NCBI RefSeq assembly: GCF_009834225.1 | Contig: NZ_CP047176.1 | Location: forward strand, 3,224,001-3,288,000 | Length of the DNA: 64,000 nucleotides | Direction of reading: 5' to 3' | Origin: Rathayibacter sp. VKM Ac-2759 | Lineage (GTDB): Bacteria; Actinomycetota; Actinomycetes; Actinomycetales; Microbacteriaceae | Part shown: piece by piece, positions 8,134-16,584 of the stretch | Position numbering within the stretch: position 1 is the first letter of the stretch | How the letters are laid out: every line of letters begins with the position of its first letter | The notes under the pieces: generated by a model | Database searches by the model: none | What the model was told of the DNA's origin: nothing | Seen by the model: the letters and a program-made list of their open reading frames with translations, nothing else | Made by a program: the position numbers and the translations under genes

Positions 8134-9170
8134 GCGGGGAGTCCTCTCGTGGTGACGGTGGCGGCCTCGGAGCGCGGCGCGGTGCCGTGCACCTCCGGGC
8201 GCAGCAGCCCTGCGCGGGCGAGATCGGTCCAGAGCGCGTCGGGGACGTCGACCGACGCGCGCCGCGCGTTCTCGACGGCCTGAGCCCGGTCGCGCTGCCC
8301 GACCACGACCGAGACGACGGCCGGATGGAGCCAGGGGAACGCGAGCGCCGCCTCCGGGAGGGTGACGCCGTGGCTCTCGCAGACGTCGGCGAGCGCGTTC
8401 GCCCGCGCGATCAGGGCGGCGGGGGCGGAGTCGTAGTCGTACTTCGCGTCGGCCGGCGGCCTCTCGCGCGAGAGCAGGCCGGAGTTGTAGACGCCGGCGA
8501 TGACGATCCCCACTCCGCGCTCCTCGGCGAGGGGCATCAGATCGTCGAGGGCGTCCTGCTCGAGGAGCGAGTAGCGACCGGCCAGCATGATCAGGTCGAT
8601 GTCGCACTCGGCGACGAAGCGGGCGGGCAGCGCCGACTGGTTCATGCCGGCGCCGACCGCTCCGATCACGCCCTCCTCGCGCAGGGCGATCAGCGCGGGC
8701 AGGGCCTCGGCGATCACCTGGTCGCCGAAGTCGTCGGGGTCGTGCACGTAGACGATGTCGATCCGGTCGAGGCCGAGGCGGCCGAGGCTCTCCTCGAGCG
8801 AGCGCTTCACACCGTCGGCGCTGTAGTCGAGGCGGCGCACGACATCGGCCGGGACGGCGAAGCCCTCGGTGTCCTGGTGCTCGGCGCCGCGCGGGTCGGG
8901 GTTGGGCTCGAGGAGGCGCCCGACCTTCGTCGAGATGGTGAACTCGCTGCGGGGTCGGCCGCGCAGCAGGGCGCCGAGGCGGCGCTCGCTGAGGCCGAGC
9001 CCGTAGTGCGGCGCCGTGTCGAAGTAGCGGACCCCCGCGTCCCAGCTCGCCTCGAACGCTCCGGCGACCTCGTCGTCGCCGGTCGGCCGGTACAGGTTGC
9101 CGAACTGGGCGGTGCCGAGGCCGAGTGCGGTGACGGGGACGCCGTCACCGACGGTGGTGATGCCGTGCAT
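8130..9170 (-). CDS. Aldo/keto reductase, probable L-fucose (aldose) dehydrogenase
   Basis: 346 aa. Oxidises a free aldose to its lactone in the proposed pathway. AKR motifs: [13 protein letters not shown] near residue 15, catalytic Asp/Tyr in [18 protein letters not shown], Lys in [10 protein letters not shown], and His in [10 protein letters not shown]. Resembles D-threo-aldose/L-fucose 1-dehydrogenases. ATG 9170 has GGAGG four bases upstream; a longer in-frame start is rejected. It opens a second transcriptional block 79 bp after the solute-binding-like gene, with its own likely promoter. Coupled to the dehydratase by ATGA. Confidence 0.88.
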   Translation of the reverse strand: MHGITTVGDGVPVTALGLGTAQFGNLYRPTGDDEVAGAFEASWDAGVRYFDTAPHYGLGLSERRLGALLRGRPRSEFTISTKVGRLLEPNPDPRGAEHQDTEGFAVPADVVRRLDYSADGVKRSLEESLGRLGLDRIDIVYVHDPDDFGDQVIAEALPALIALREEGVIGAVGAGMNQSALPARFVAECDIDLIMLAGRYSLLEQDALDDLMPLAEERGVGIVIAGVYNSGLLSRERPPADAKYDYDSAPAALIARANALADVCESHGVTLPEAALAFPWLHPAVVSVVVGQRDRAQAVENARRASVDVPDALWTDLARAGLLRPEVHGTAPRSEAATVTTRGLPA

Positions 9171-9249
9171 GGATCCTCCATGATCGCGAGAGATATGATG
9201 ATTAGACACTCGACCGCGCGTCTTCCGCAAGCTGGTGGAGATATCGGGT
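9171..9249 (-). promoter_or_regulatory. Probable internal promoter for the aldo/keto reductase block
   Basis: 79-bp gap inside the minus-strand operon. Reading the minus strand, TTGCGG is followed 18 bases later by TCTAAT, plausible -35/-10 boxes. Just downstream is AATCATCATATC, resembling a sequence in the importer/fucosidase intergenic region. Candidate shared operator; no regulator is encoded in the cluster. Confidence 0.4.
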
Positions 9250-10467
9250 CTATTCAGCAGACAAGACGCGGGCGGCCTCCTGCACCGCGAGCGCGAGTCG
9301 CGGCGAGGCGTCGACACCCCGCCAGACGACGTCGTCGACCAGCCGGTTGAGCACCTGCACCAGCTCGGGCAGCTCGGGCACCATCGGCAGCGGGCGGGAG
9401 GCGCGGTGCGCCTCCTCGAAGAGCGCCGACGTGCCGGACACCGCCAGCACCCGGGGATCTCGCCACGTGTCCAGGCGCGTCCCGGAGGAGCCCGCCAGCG
9501 TCGTGCGGACGTCGGCCTCCGCGGTGGCCAGCTCGCGCACCACGGCCCAGGCGTCGCCGAGGGACGGCGCCCCCGTCGTGACGGCGAGCGCCCAGAAGGC
9601 GTTGACGACCGGCAGCGGCGAGCCGTCGGAGCGGGCGGGCGCGATCCCTACGCCGACCCTCCCCTCGACCGCGCTGCCCGGCGCCTGGGCCCGCTGCGCG
9701 TAGCCCGCCCAGTTGACCATCACGGCGATCCGGCCCTCGGCGAAGGCCGCGCCGCTGCCGACGCTGTCGAGCTCGTGCGCATCGGGAGGCACGCGGCCGG
9801 CGACCACCTGCGCGCGCAGCCGGCCGAGCGCGGCGAGCCCCGCCGCGCCTCCGAAACCGGGCGCCCCGTGCTCGTCGAGCACGTCGGCCCCGAGCACCCG
9901 GAGCCGGGTCACGAAGTCGTAGACGTTGTTGTGGCCGTCCGGGGCGCCGGCGAGCACCGTGCCCCACAGCCCCTCGTCGGGCCGGGTGAACCAGGCCGCC
10001 TGGGCGTCGAGCTCCTCCCACGTGCGCGGAGGCGCCAGGTCGCGCCCGGTCGCCGCGCGGTAGCCCTCGCGCTCGCGGGTCGACTCGTAGAGGTCGGTGC
10101 GCCACACCAGCAGCGGCGGGCCGTCGTGGAACGGGATCCCCCAGACCGAGCTGCCGCCGCGCGACGGCACGGCGAACGAGACGACGTCGGTGAACGCGGG
10201 CGACCACGCCTCCGGCCAGTCGTCGATCGGAGCGTCGTCGAGGAGGTCGTCGAGGGGGCGCACGGCGCCGCTCTCGGCGAGGCGGGGCAGCCAGTCGGCC
10301 GGGACCAGGACGAGGTCGGCGGAGCCGTCGGTGCACACGCCGGTCTCGAAGAGGGCGTGCTCGAGCTCGGGCAGCCCGATCCAGTGCTCGTCGAGCACGA
10401 GGCCCTCCTGGGCGCGGATCGAGGCCTGGAAGCCGTCGCCCGCGCGGCCCCAGAACGAGGCGGTCAC
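9250..10467 (-). CDS. Family 1 solute-binding-like protein without a signal peptide
   Basis: 405 aa with the fold signatures of sugar ABC binding proteins (SADLVLVPADWLPRL, GIPFHDGPPLLVWRTDLYEST, PRTWEELDAQAAWF, GRIAVMVNWAGYA). It starts VTASFWGRAGDGFQ: no basic start, hydrophobic core or lipobox, and no in-frame upstream sequence supplies one. GTG 10467 overlaps the aldolase-kinase stop by 4 bases. It is therefore predicted cytoplasmic, made in step with catabolic enzymes rather than with permeases. It could buffer or sense a sugar acid, or have gained another role. The complete importer at 1-2479 has its own lipoprotein. Confidence 0.82.
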   Translation of the reverse strand: MTASFWGRAGDGFQASIRAQEGLVLDEHWIGLPELEHALFETGVCTDGSADLVLVPADWLPRLAESGAVRPLDDLLDDAPIDDWPEAWSPAFTDVVSFAVPSRGGSSVWGIPFHDGPPLLVWRTDLYESTREREGYRAATGRDLAPPRTWEELDAQAAWFTRPDEGLWGTVLAGAPDGHNNVYDFVTRLRVLGADVLDEHGAPGFGGAAGLAALGRLRAQVVAGRVPPDAHELDSVGSGAAFAEGRIAVMVNWAGYAQRAQAPGSAVEGRVGVGIAPARSDGSPLPVVNAFWALAVTTGAPSLGDAWAVVRELATAEADVRTTLAGSSGTRLDTWRDPRVLAVSGTSALFEEAHRASRPLPMVPELPELVQVLNRLVDDVVWRGVDASPRLALAVQEAARVLSAE

Positions 10468-12068
10468 CGCTGCACCGGCTCGCTCGCGGTGAGCAGCGCG
10501 AGATCGGAGCGCCGCGGCAGCCCCTCCCAGTCGCCCGGGGCGAGGCACTGGAACGCGCCGACCGTCACCGCGGTCGCGAGGCAGTCCTCGGCCGGCAGGC
10601 CCTGCACGAACTCGGCGAGGTAGCCCGCGACGAAGGCGTCGCCCGCCCCGACCGTGTCGACCGCCGTGATCGGCAGGGCCGAGCGGCGGAGCTCCTCTCC
10701 GTCGACCACCGCGACGCAGCCGGCCGGGCCGAGCTTCACCACCGCGTGACGCGGGCCGAGATCGGCGAGGCCGTGGGCGAGAGCGAGCGGATCCAGGTCC
10801 GCGCCGACCAGCAGCCGCGCCTCGTCCTCCCCCGCGAACACCAGCGTCGCCGCGCGCGCGATCTCGCGGTAGGCGGCGGCGGCGTCCCTCCCCCGCCAGA
10901 GCGACGGGCGGTGGTTGACGTCGAACGAGACCGGTACGCCGGCCGCCACCGCGAGGCGCACGGCCTCGAGGGCGGCCTCGCGCGCGGAGTCCGACAGGGC
11001 GAGGGTGATCCCGGTCACGTGCAGGCAGGAGGCGCGCCGCACCAGCTCGGCCGGCACATCGCCCGGTCCGAGGGTGCTGCCCGCGCTGCCACGGCGGTGG
11101 TAGGTGACCCGGGCGGTCGTCGGCGTGGGCCGCTCCTTGAGCATCACGGCGGTCGGCGCCTCGGAGTCGCGGCGGACGACCAGGTCGACCCCCTCGCCGC
11201 GCAGCTCGCGGAGCACGCGGTCGCCCGCGCTGTCGGTGCCGAGCACGCCGATCCAGGTCGCCGCCGCACCGAGGCGGACGAGCGCGATCGCGACGTTCGA
11301 CTCCGCCCCGCCGATCCCGACCTCGGCGGTGCCGGCGTGTGCGAGCGACCCGTGGGTGTGGAAGAGGGCGAGGGTCTCGCCGAGGGTGACGATCGGGCCG
11401 CTGGAGTCGCGCTGCTCGAGGGCGGGGAGCGGCAGAGCGGGCCGCCGCACGCGCTCGAGCGCGGCGCGAGCGGTCTCCGCGAGGGCGGAGGAGTCGCCCG
11501 CCGCCACGTCGGCGCGGGAGGCGAGCCAGCTCGCGCCGACGGCGAGCACGAGCGGGCTCGCGAGGAGCAGTCGCGCCTCCTCGACGTCCACCCCGCCGCT
11601 GGGGAAGAAGCGGACGCCCGGGAACGGACCTGCGAGCGCCTCCAGAGCCGGCAGACCGCCGAGCAGAGACGAGGGGAAGAACTTGAGCACCGAGAGCCCG
11701 AGGCCCACTGCGCGCTGGAGCTCGCTCGCCGTCGCGATCCCCGGCAGCGGGAGCACGTCGAGGGCGAGGCAGCGCTCGACGAGACTCTCGTCGAGCCCCG
11801 GGCTGACCACGAACCGCGCGCCCGCCTCGACCACGCGGTCGACCTGCTCGACGGTGAGGACGGTGCCCGCCCCGACCACCAAGTCGCCCCGCCGCGCGAG
11901 GCGGCGCAGCGCCTCCAGCCCGGCCCCGGTGCGGAGCGTCACCTCGACGGCGACCACCCCGGCGGCCACGAGGGCGTCGCCCAGGGCCTCCGCGCGATCG
12001 GCGTCGTCGATCACGACGACGGGCACGACCCCCGAGCGGGCGAGCGCGTCGATCGTCGACGCGCTCAC
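10464..12068 (-). CDS. Bifunctional KDPG aldolase-KDG kinase fusion
   Basis: 534 aa. Residues 1-205 are a class I 2-keto-3-deoxy-phosphogluconate/4-hydroxy-2-oxoglutarate aldolase: VEVTLRT (Glu42), VGAGTVLT, Schiff-base Lys129 in VLKFFPSS, and RFFPSGGVD. From about 215 it is a PfkB/KdgK sugar kinase: GIGGAESNVAIALVRLG, SFDVNHRPSLW, VKLGPAGCV and the catalytic VGAGDAFVAGY. One chain could phosphorylate 2-keto-3-deoxy-hexonate at O6 and cleave it to pyruvate and glyceraldehyde-3-phosphate. GTG 12068 overlaps the SDR stop; the next gene starts inside its stop codon. Fuconate-derived KDF lacks a C6 hydroxyl, so the kinase half implies another feed such as a hexuronate or galactonate. Confidence 0.92.
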   Translation of the reverse strand: MSASTIDALARSGVVPVVVIDDADRAEALGDALVAAGVVAVEVTLRTGAGLEALRRLARRGDLVVGAGTVLTVEQVDRVVEAGARFVVSPGLDESLVERCLALDVLPLPGIATASELQRAVGLGLSVLKFFPSSLLGGLPALEALAGPFPGVRFFPSGGVDVEEARLLLASPLVLAVGASWLASRADVAAGDSSALAETARAALERVRRPALPLPALEQRDSSGPIVTLGETLALFHTHGSLAHAGTAEVGIGGAESNVAIALVRLGAAATWIGVLGTDSAGDRVLRELRGEGVDLVVRRDSEAPTAVMLKERPTPTTARVTYHRRGSAGSTLGPGDVPAELVRRASCLHVTGITLALSDSAREAALEAVRLAVAAGVPVSFDVNHRPSLWRGRDAAAAYREIARAATLVFAGEDEARLLVGADLDPLALAHGLADLGPRHAVVKLGPAGCVAVVDGEELRRSALPITAVDTVGAGDAFVAGYLAEFVQGLPAEDCLATAVTVGAFQCLAPGDWEGLPRRSDLALLTASEPVQR

Positions 12069-12829
12069 CGCCCGAGCCACCCTCCGTCGACCGGCAGGGT
12101 GATGCCCGTGACGTAGGCGGAGGCGTCGCTCGCGAGGAACACGGCCGCGCCGCCGAGATCCTCCGCGGCCCCCCAGCGACCGGTGGGGATGCGCTCGAGG
12201 ATCGACCGGGAGCGATCGGCGTCGCTCTGCAGCGCCGCCGTGTTGTCGGTCGCGATGTAGCCGGGCGCGATCGCGTTCACCCGCACGCCGCGCGCCGACC
12301 ACTCGTTCGAGAGCGCCCGCACGAGCCCCGCGACCGCCGACTTGGAGGCGGTGTAGCCGGGGACGGTGATGCCGCCCTGGAAGCTCAGCAGCGACGCGGT
12401 GAACACGATCGACCCGCGACCGCGCTCGAGCATCGGCCCCGCCAGCGCCTGGGTGAGGGCGAACGGGCCCGAGAGGTTGACCTCGAGCACCCGGTCCCAG
12501 AGCTCGAGCGGATGATCCACGGCCGGCACCCGCTCGATGGTCCCGGCGTTGTTCACCAGGACGTCGATCGGCCGGCCCAGGCCGTTGAGCCTCGCGCCGA
12601 GGGCGAGCGTGGCGTCGCGGTCGGCGAAGTCGCAGGCGATCCCGGTGAACTCCCGCCCCGCCGCGCGCACCCGCTCGCCGACCTCGCCGCCGTCCGGCGC
12701 CATCGCGGCACTGACCCCGACGACATCGGCTCCCGCGCGCGCGAGCGACTCGGCCATCGCGAGGCCGATCCCCCTCCGCGCCCCGGTGACGACGGCGAGG
12801 CGGCCGGAGAGATCGAACGGCCCGCTCAT
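12065..12829 (-). CDS. SDR oxidoreductase, KduD-like
   Basis: 254 aa classical short-chain dehydrogenase. Cofactor motif TGARRGIG (residues 16-23), NNAG, catalytic Ser (SLLSFQG) and YTASK, and the C-terminus LPVDGGWLGR, close to that of KduD (2-deoxy-D-gluconate 3-dehydrogenase / 2-dehydro-3-deoxy-D-gluconate 5-dehydrogenase). It could equally be a 2-keto-3-deoxy-L-fuconate 4-dehydrogenase, which is also an SDR. Coupled by ATGA to the zinc dehydrogenase upstream and by GTGA to the aldolase-kinase downstream. Gene order favours interconversion of keto-deoxy sugar acids before cleavage. Confidence 0.88.
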   Translation of the reverse strand: MSGPFDLSGRLAVVTGARRGIGLAMAESLARAGADVVGVSAAMAPDGGEVGERVRAAGREFTGIACDFADRDATLALGARLNGLGRPIDVLVNNAGTIERVPAVDHPLELWDRVLEVNLSGPFALTQALAGPMLERGRGSIVFTASLLSFQGGITVPGYTASKSAVAGLVRALSNEWSARGVRVNAIAPGYIATDNTAALQSDADRSRSILERIPTGRWGAAEDLGGAAVFLASDASAYVTGITLPVDGGWLGR

Positions 12830-13854
12830 CGGGTGCTCGTCCCGCGGACCTCGATCAGGATCTTCATCGCCTGGCCGGCGTCGAGTGCCGTGAACGCCTC
12901 CTGCACCGCCTCGAGGGGCTCGATGCGCGTGATGAGCAGCTCGGCGGGCACGACGCCGCGGGCGACCAGCTCGACGGCGGTCTCGAAGTCGGGGCGCTCG
13001 TAGACGCGCGCTCCGATCAGGGTGAGCTCGCGCCAGAACACGCGCTGCAGGTCGATCGGGCGCGGCTCGGGGTGGATGGCCACGACCACGACCCGGCCGC
13101 GCACCCGGGCGAGCGAGGTCGCGCCGAGGACGGCGGCCGCCGCTCCCGACACCTCGAACACCACGTCGGCGCCGGCGCCGCCCGTCCAGCGCTCGACCCA
13201 CTCGACCTGGTCGACGGCCCGGGGGTCGAGCACCTCGAACCCGAGCTCGGCGACGGCCGCGCGGCGGGTGGCGTCGAGCTCGATGACGACCACGTCGCCG
13301 CCGAACTCGCGCGCGGTCGTCGCGATGAGCACGCCGATCGGTCCACCGCCGATCACGACCGCCTTCTCGCCGGGGACGAGGCCGGAGCGGCGCACGTCGT
13401 GCACCGAGACGGCGACCGGCTCGACGAGCGCGGCGTGGTCGAGGCGCAGCCCCTCGGGGAGGCGCACGAGCGTGCGGGCGGGCACGCTCCAGTACTGCTG
13501 CAGGGCACCGGGCGAGTCGATGCCGATGAAGTCGAGGTTCTGGCAGATGTGCTCGTTCCCCGCGAGGCAGGCGGGGCACGTGCCGTCCCAGTCGAGCGGC
13601 ATCACGGTGACGCGGTCGCCGACGGCCCAGCCGTCGACGCCCTCGCCGATCGCCGAGACGGTGCCGCTCATCTCATGACCGATGACCGCGTCCCGGGCGA
13701 CCCGGCCGTCCATCGAGCCGTGGAAGATGTGCAGATCGGTTCCGCAGAGGCCGACGAAGCCGACCTCGATCTCGACGGATCCGGGACCGGGCGCCTGCCG
13801 GGGCTGCTCCGACACCGCGAAACGGCGATCTCTCCTGTACTGGACGGTGCGCAC
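12826..13854 (-). CDS. Zinc-dependent medium-chain alcohol/polyol dehydrogenase
   Basis: 342 aa MDR enzyme of the threonine/sorbitol/galactonate dehydrogenase group. Catalytic zinc ligands in GLCGTDLHIFHGS and VIGHEMSG. The structural-zinc lobe DWDGTCPACLAGNEHIC keeps three of the usual four Cys, the first being Asp. NAD site VIGGGPIGVL. I chose GTG 13854 (GAAGGAGA 7 bases upstream) over ATG 13881, which lacks an RBS. First gene of the catabolic operon; probably oxidises a sugar acid or keto acid hydroxyl. Substrate not determinable. Confidence 0.87.
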   Translation of the reverse strand: MRTVQYRRDRRFAVSEQPRQAPGPGSVEIEVGFVGLCGTDLHIFHGSMDGRVARDAVIGHEMSGTVSAIGEGVDGWAVGDRVTVMPLDWDGTCPACLAGNEHICQNLDFIGIDSPGALQQYWSVPARTLVRLPEGLRLDHAALVEPVAVSVHDVRRSGLVPGEKAVVIGGGPIGVLIATTAREFGGDVVVIELDATRRAAVAELGFEVLDPRAVDQVEWVERWTGGAGADVVFEVSGAAAAVLGATSLARVRGRVVVVAIHPEPRPIDLQRVFWRELTLIGARVYERPDFETAVELVARGVVPAELLITRIEPLEAVQEAFTALDAGQAMKILIEVRGTSTR

Positions 13855-13975
13855 GCTGTCTCCTTCGACGGGCCGATTCATATTACGTATCAGCCTATAT
13901 CGCCGCCGGACGCGCGCAGAAGCCGCGTGAAGCCCGCAGTGCTCACATCTTTGCCGGGGAGCGGCGTGCGACGGC
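13855..13975 (-). promoter_or_regulatory. Promoter region of the sugar-acid operon
   Basis: 121 bp between the zinc dehydrogenase and the convergent end of the membrane-protein gene. The minus strand carries the AT-rich run GATATAGGCTGATACGTAATATG, split here as GATATAGGC and TGATACGTAATA. The second is an imperfect 12-bp palindrome (13882-13893) of the kind bound by GntR-family sugar-acid regulators. TATAGG or TAATAT could serve as the -10. Inference only. Confidence 0.4.
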
Positions 13976-14590
13976 TCAGGCGGAGGCGCGAGCGCGGCCC
14001 GCGAGGCGCGACTTCGCCGACCAGAAGCGCATCAGCGCGCCCGCCAGCAGCGAGCCCGCGGCCCCCGCGGCCAGATCGCCGAGCGTGTCCTCGTAGCCGA
14101 CGAAGATCGAGGCGTCGACGAAGCGGTGCCCCGCCCACTCGCCCCACTCCCACAGCACGCCCGCGGTCGTCCCGAAGCAGGCGCAGAGCACGATCGCGGG
14201 AGCGAGCGGCCCGCGCTCGCCGACGACGGAGGAGACGACTCCGGCCCGTGCGGCGACGAGGTAGGCGACCGCCGCGACCAGACCGTTGAGCACGAAGTGC
14301 ACGACCAGGTCCCACGACGCCCAGGCCTGGTAGAGGTCGAGCACGCTGCTCCAGGAGGCGACCAGCAGCGCGACGCCGAACGCCGCGTCCAGCGCGGGAC
14401 GGATCCCGAGGAAGCGCGGGATGACGAGCCCGATCGCCGAGAGCGCGAAGACCATCACGTCGACGAAGCCCCAGCCGATGCCCGCGGCCACCATGCTCGC
14501 CACGCCGGCCAGGCGCACCGCGTCGGCGAACCACTCGCCCCGGGTGCTCGGCGGCGCGAGGAAGGTCTCGACGAGGACGTCGGTCCTCAC
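13976..14590 (-). CDS. Membrane protein, DUF2238/YjdF-like
   Basis: 204 aa with about six hydrophobic helices. Polar motifs within the membrane region, DLVVHFVLNG, WEWGEWAGHRF and YEDTLGDLAAG, match the YjdF/DUF2238 family, whose function is unknown. GTG 14590 overlaps the nuclease-like gene stop (GTGA), so the two form a coupled pair. No signal peptide apart from the first helix (about 25-45). Confidence 0.75.
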   Translation of the reverse strand: MRTDVLVETFLAPPSTRGEWFADAVRLAGVASMVAAGIGWGFVDVMVFALSAIGLVIPRFLGIRPALDAAFGVALLVASWSSVLDLYQAWASWDLVVHFVLNGLVAAVAYLVAARAGVVSSVVGERGPLAPAIVLCACFGTTAGVLWEWGEWAGHRFVDASIFVGYEDTLGDLAAGAAGSLLAGALMRFWSAKSRLAGRARASA

Positions 14591-15417
14591 GGCGTCGTGA
14601 AGCGCAGCAGCGCCTGGACCGGCTCGTGGTCGGACGCGGCCGCTCCGTCGTAGCGCACCGCGTTGATCCCGGCGGCGACGACCTCGAAGGCGCTCGCACT
14701 CTGGACGAGCCAGTCGATGCGGCGGCCGGGCTTCGGGGCGCGGTAGTTCGAGAAGGTGCTCCAGGGGCGGGTGAGGTGGTGGCCCGCGACGACCCACGAG
14801 TCGGCGAGGCCCGCCGCGTCCAGCAGCGCGCGGTAGGGGGCGGTCCCGGCGTCGGTGTTCGCGTCGCCCATCACGATCGCCGGGCGCCCGAGCGCGAGCA
14901 CCCGCTGCGCGACGAGCTCGGCCGAGTGCAGGCGCGAGCGCCGCGAGAGGTGGTCGAAGTGGGTGGAGACGACGGTGAGGTCGCGGTTCGTGCCGTAGTC
15001 GGTGAGCTCGGCGATCACGGCCGTGCGCGGGATCCGGTTGCCCCAGCTCCGCGAGCCGGCCACGTCCGGAGTCTCGGACAGCGCGATCTGCGTCCAGTCG
15101 CGCACCGCGAACCGCCGGCGGTCGACGAAGAGCATCACGCGCTCGCCGCCGCGGTCGGGATCGCGGCCGAAGCCCATGCCCTCGAACGACGCGCCGAGCA
15201 CCTCGTGCACGAACGCGGCCTGATCCGGCAGGGCCTCCTGGATCGCGAGGATCGACGGCTGCTCCGTCTGGAGCAGGCGGCGGACGAGCGGACGACGGCG
15301 GTCCCACTGGTCGACCGATCGCGAGGTGAGCCGCGGCATCCTGCGCCGGATGTTGTAGGTCATCACGTGCAGCTCGGGCGCCTCGGTCCGGCCGATCAGA
15401 GGCGTCGGGTCGGTCAT
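14587..15417 (-). CDS. Endonuclease/exonuclease/phosphatase family protein
   Basis: 276 aa. EEP fold motifs in order: MTYNIRR (metal Asn), ILAIQEAL (metal Glu), VVSTHFDH, VMGDANTD and the C-terminal SDHEPVQALL catalytic His. Could be a phosphodiesterase or nuclease on DNA, sugar phosphate or lipid; the family is broad. No signal peptide, so cytoplasmic. Translationally coupled to the membrane protein downstream. It starts at ATG 15417, divergent from the PPOX gene. Confidence 0.9.
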   Translation of the reverse strand: MTDPTPLIGRTEAPELHVMTYNIRRRMPRLTSRSVDQWDRRRPLVRRLLQTEQPSILAIQEALPDQAAFVHEVLGASFEGMGFGRDPDRGGERVMLFVDRRRFAVRDWTQIALSETPDVAGSRSWGNRIPRTAVIAELTDYGTNRDLTVVSTHFDHLSRRSRLHSAELVAQRVLALGRPAIVMGDANTDAGTAPYRALLDAAGLADSWVVAGHHLTRPWSTFSNYRAPKPGRRIDWLVQSASAFEVVAAGINAVRYDGAAASDHEPVQALLRFTTP

Positions 15418-15495
15418 GCTCCCACCCTAAACGGGCGTCGTCCAGTCATGAGGAGGCTTGCGGTGGCGAGCGCCCGCGGCCATACGCTTCGAGGC

Positions 15496-15894
15496 ATGAC
15501 CCTCTCCCCCGCCCTCTCGGCGCTCAGCGACGAGTCCTTCGTCTCGCTCACCACGTTCCGCAGGACGGGTGCCGGCGTCTCGACGCCGGTCTGGATCGCC
15601 CGCGACGGCGCCGAGCTGATCGTCACCACTCCCCGCAGGAGCGGCAAGGTGAAGCGGCTGCGGAACGATCCTCGCGTGACCCTCGTCCCGTGCGACCGCC
15701 GCGGCCGCGTGCAGGAGGGGGCGCCCGTGATCGAGGCGTCGGCGCGCATCGTCTCGGACGAGGACACGGTCGAGCGCCTCGGCGGCGTCTTCGCCCGCAA
15801 GTACCGGCTCGAGTACCGCGTCTTCCTCTTCATCGAGCGGATCGCCACCCGCGGCGACCGCACGCGCGTGATGCTGCGCCTCTCGGACCGCTGA
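15496..15894 (+). CDS. PPOX-class (putative F420-dependent) oxidoreductase
   Basis: 132 aa split-barrel protein of the pyridoxamine-5'-phosphate oxidase superfamily, close to the Rv2061-type F420 group. Features: FVSLTTFRRTGAGVSTPVWIARDG, TTPRRSGKVKRLRNDPRVTLVPCD and a C-terminal arginine-rich strand. Likely binds F420 or a flavin; substrate unknown. The longer in-frame upstream extension would overlap the divergent gene promoter. ATG 15496 matches the family N-terminus. Confidence 0.85.
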   Translation: MTLSPALSALSDESFVSLTTFRRTGAGVSTPVWIARDGAELIVTTPRRSGKVKRLRNDPRVTLVPCDRRGRVQEGAPVIEASARIVSDEDTVERLGGVFARKYRLEYRVFLFIERIATRGDRTRVMLRLSDR

Positions 15895-16023
15895 GCGGGC
15901 CCTACACCGCCGCGGGCCGCCTCCGGTAGGCCCTCCGCGCACCGCGGGCCCGGGTCTAGCGTGGGGTCGCCGGTGCGGATGCGCGCTCCCGCGCGCACAC
16001 CGGCGTCCGCAGAAGGAGCACGT

Positions 16024-16281
16024 ATGAGCATCGGAGCAGGGATCTTCCTCCTCGTCGTCGGCGCGATCCTCGCGTTCGCCGTCGACGTGCAGGTGGCGGG
16101 GATCGATCTGAAGACGATCGGCTACATCCTGATGGCGGCCGGCGTCGTCGGCCTGATCCTCGGCCTCGTGCTGATGACGCGTCGCCGCCAGGCCGTGTCG
16201 ACCACGCGCTCGGCCGTCGACCCGGCCAGCGGCGAGCACGTCACGCGCCGCACGAGCGAGGGCGACGGGCCGCTGGTCTGA
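16024..16281 (+). CDS. Small membrane protein, DUF6458 family
   Basis: 85 aa. Two hydrophobic helices (about 4-24 and 33-51) separated by DVQVAGIDLKTIG, then a polar tail with EHVTRRTSEG. This layout is the actinobacterial DUF6458 family, function unknown. ATG 16024 has AGAAGGAG 5 bases upstream. A strong bidirectional hairpin follows 7 bp after the stop. Confidence 0.85.
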   Translation: MSIGAGIFLLVVGAILAFAVDVQVAGIDLKTIGYILMAAGVVGLILGLVLMTRRRQAVSTTRSAVDPASGEHVTRRTSEGDGPLV

Positions 16282-16288
16282 GGTCGCA

Positions 16289-16320
16289 GGAAGGGCGGGA
16301 CGCTCGCGTCCCGCCCTTCC
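16289..16320. terminator. Bidirectional hairpin terminator
   Basis: Perfect 13-bp stem GGAAGGGCGGGAC (16289-16301) / 16308-16320 with a 6-base loop, between two convergent genes. No T-tract, as is usual at this GC content. Confidence 0.8.
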
Positions 16321-16339
16321 GTGCGCCCGTGGCGCAGCG

Positions 16340-16486
16340 CTACTCGTCGGCGTCGCCGCCGGAGACCGTGTCGGTGTCGCCGCCGCCGGGCGAGGTGTCG
16401 GTACCCGTGCCGTCGGGCAGCTCCTCGGTCTTCTCGGTGTCCTCACCGGGGGTGCGGTCGTTCTGATCCGTGTCGTTCTGGTCCAT
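16340..16486 (-). CDS. Small acidic disordered protein
   Basis: 48 aa, rich in Asp, Glu, Thr and Gly (MDQNDTDQNDRT... to VSGGDADE), with no predicted fold. ATG 16486 is preceded by GGAAGGAGAAGG at good spacing, and the gene ends 20 bp from a terminator, which supports it as real. Function unknown. Similar short acidic proteins recur in Microbacteriaceae (compare 27091-27489). Confidence 0.6.
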   Translation of the reverse strand: MDQNDTDQNDRTPGEDTEKTEELPDGTGTDTSPGGGDTDTVSGGDADE

Positions 16487-16584
16487 GCGGGCCTTCTCCT
16501 TCCGGCCGGCGACCTGCCGACTCCCCCTACTCTCCTCCGGCGCCGTCGGCCGGGGCAGGGGGTAGCGGAGGCGAGCGCCGCGTG

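Noticed and set aside
13976..15307. Single 443-codon minus-strand gene
   Set aside because: The first half is an alternate frame of the nuclease-like gene. The membrane protein starts at GTG 14590 with a GTGA overlap.
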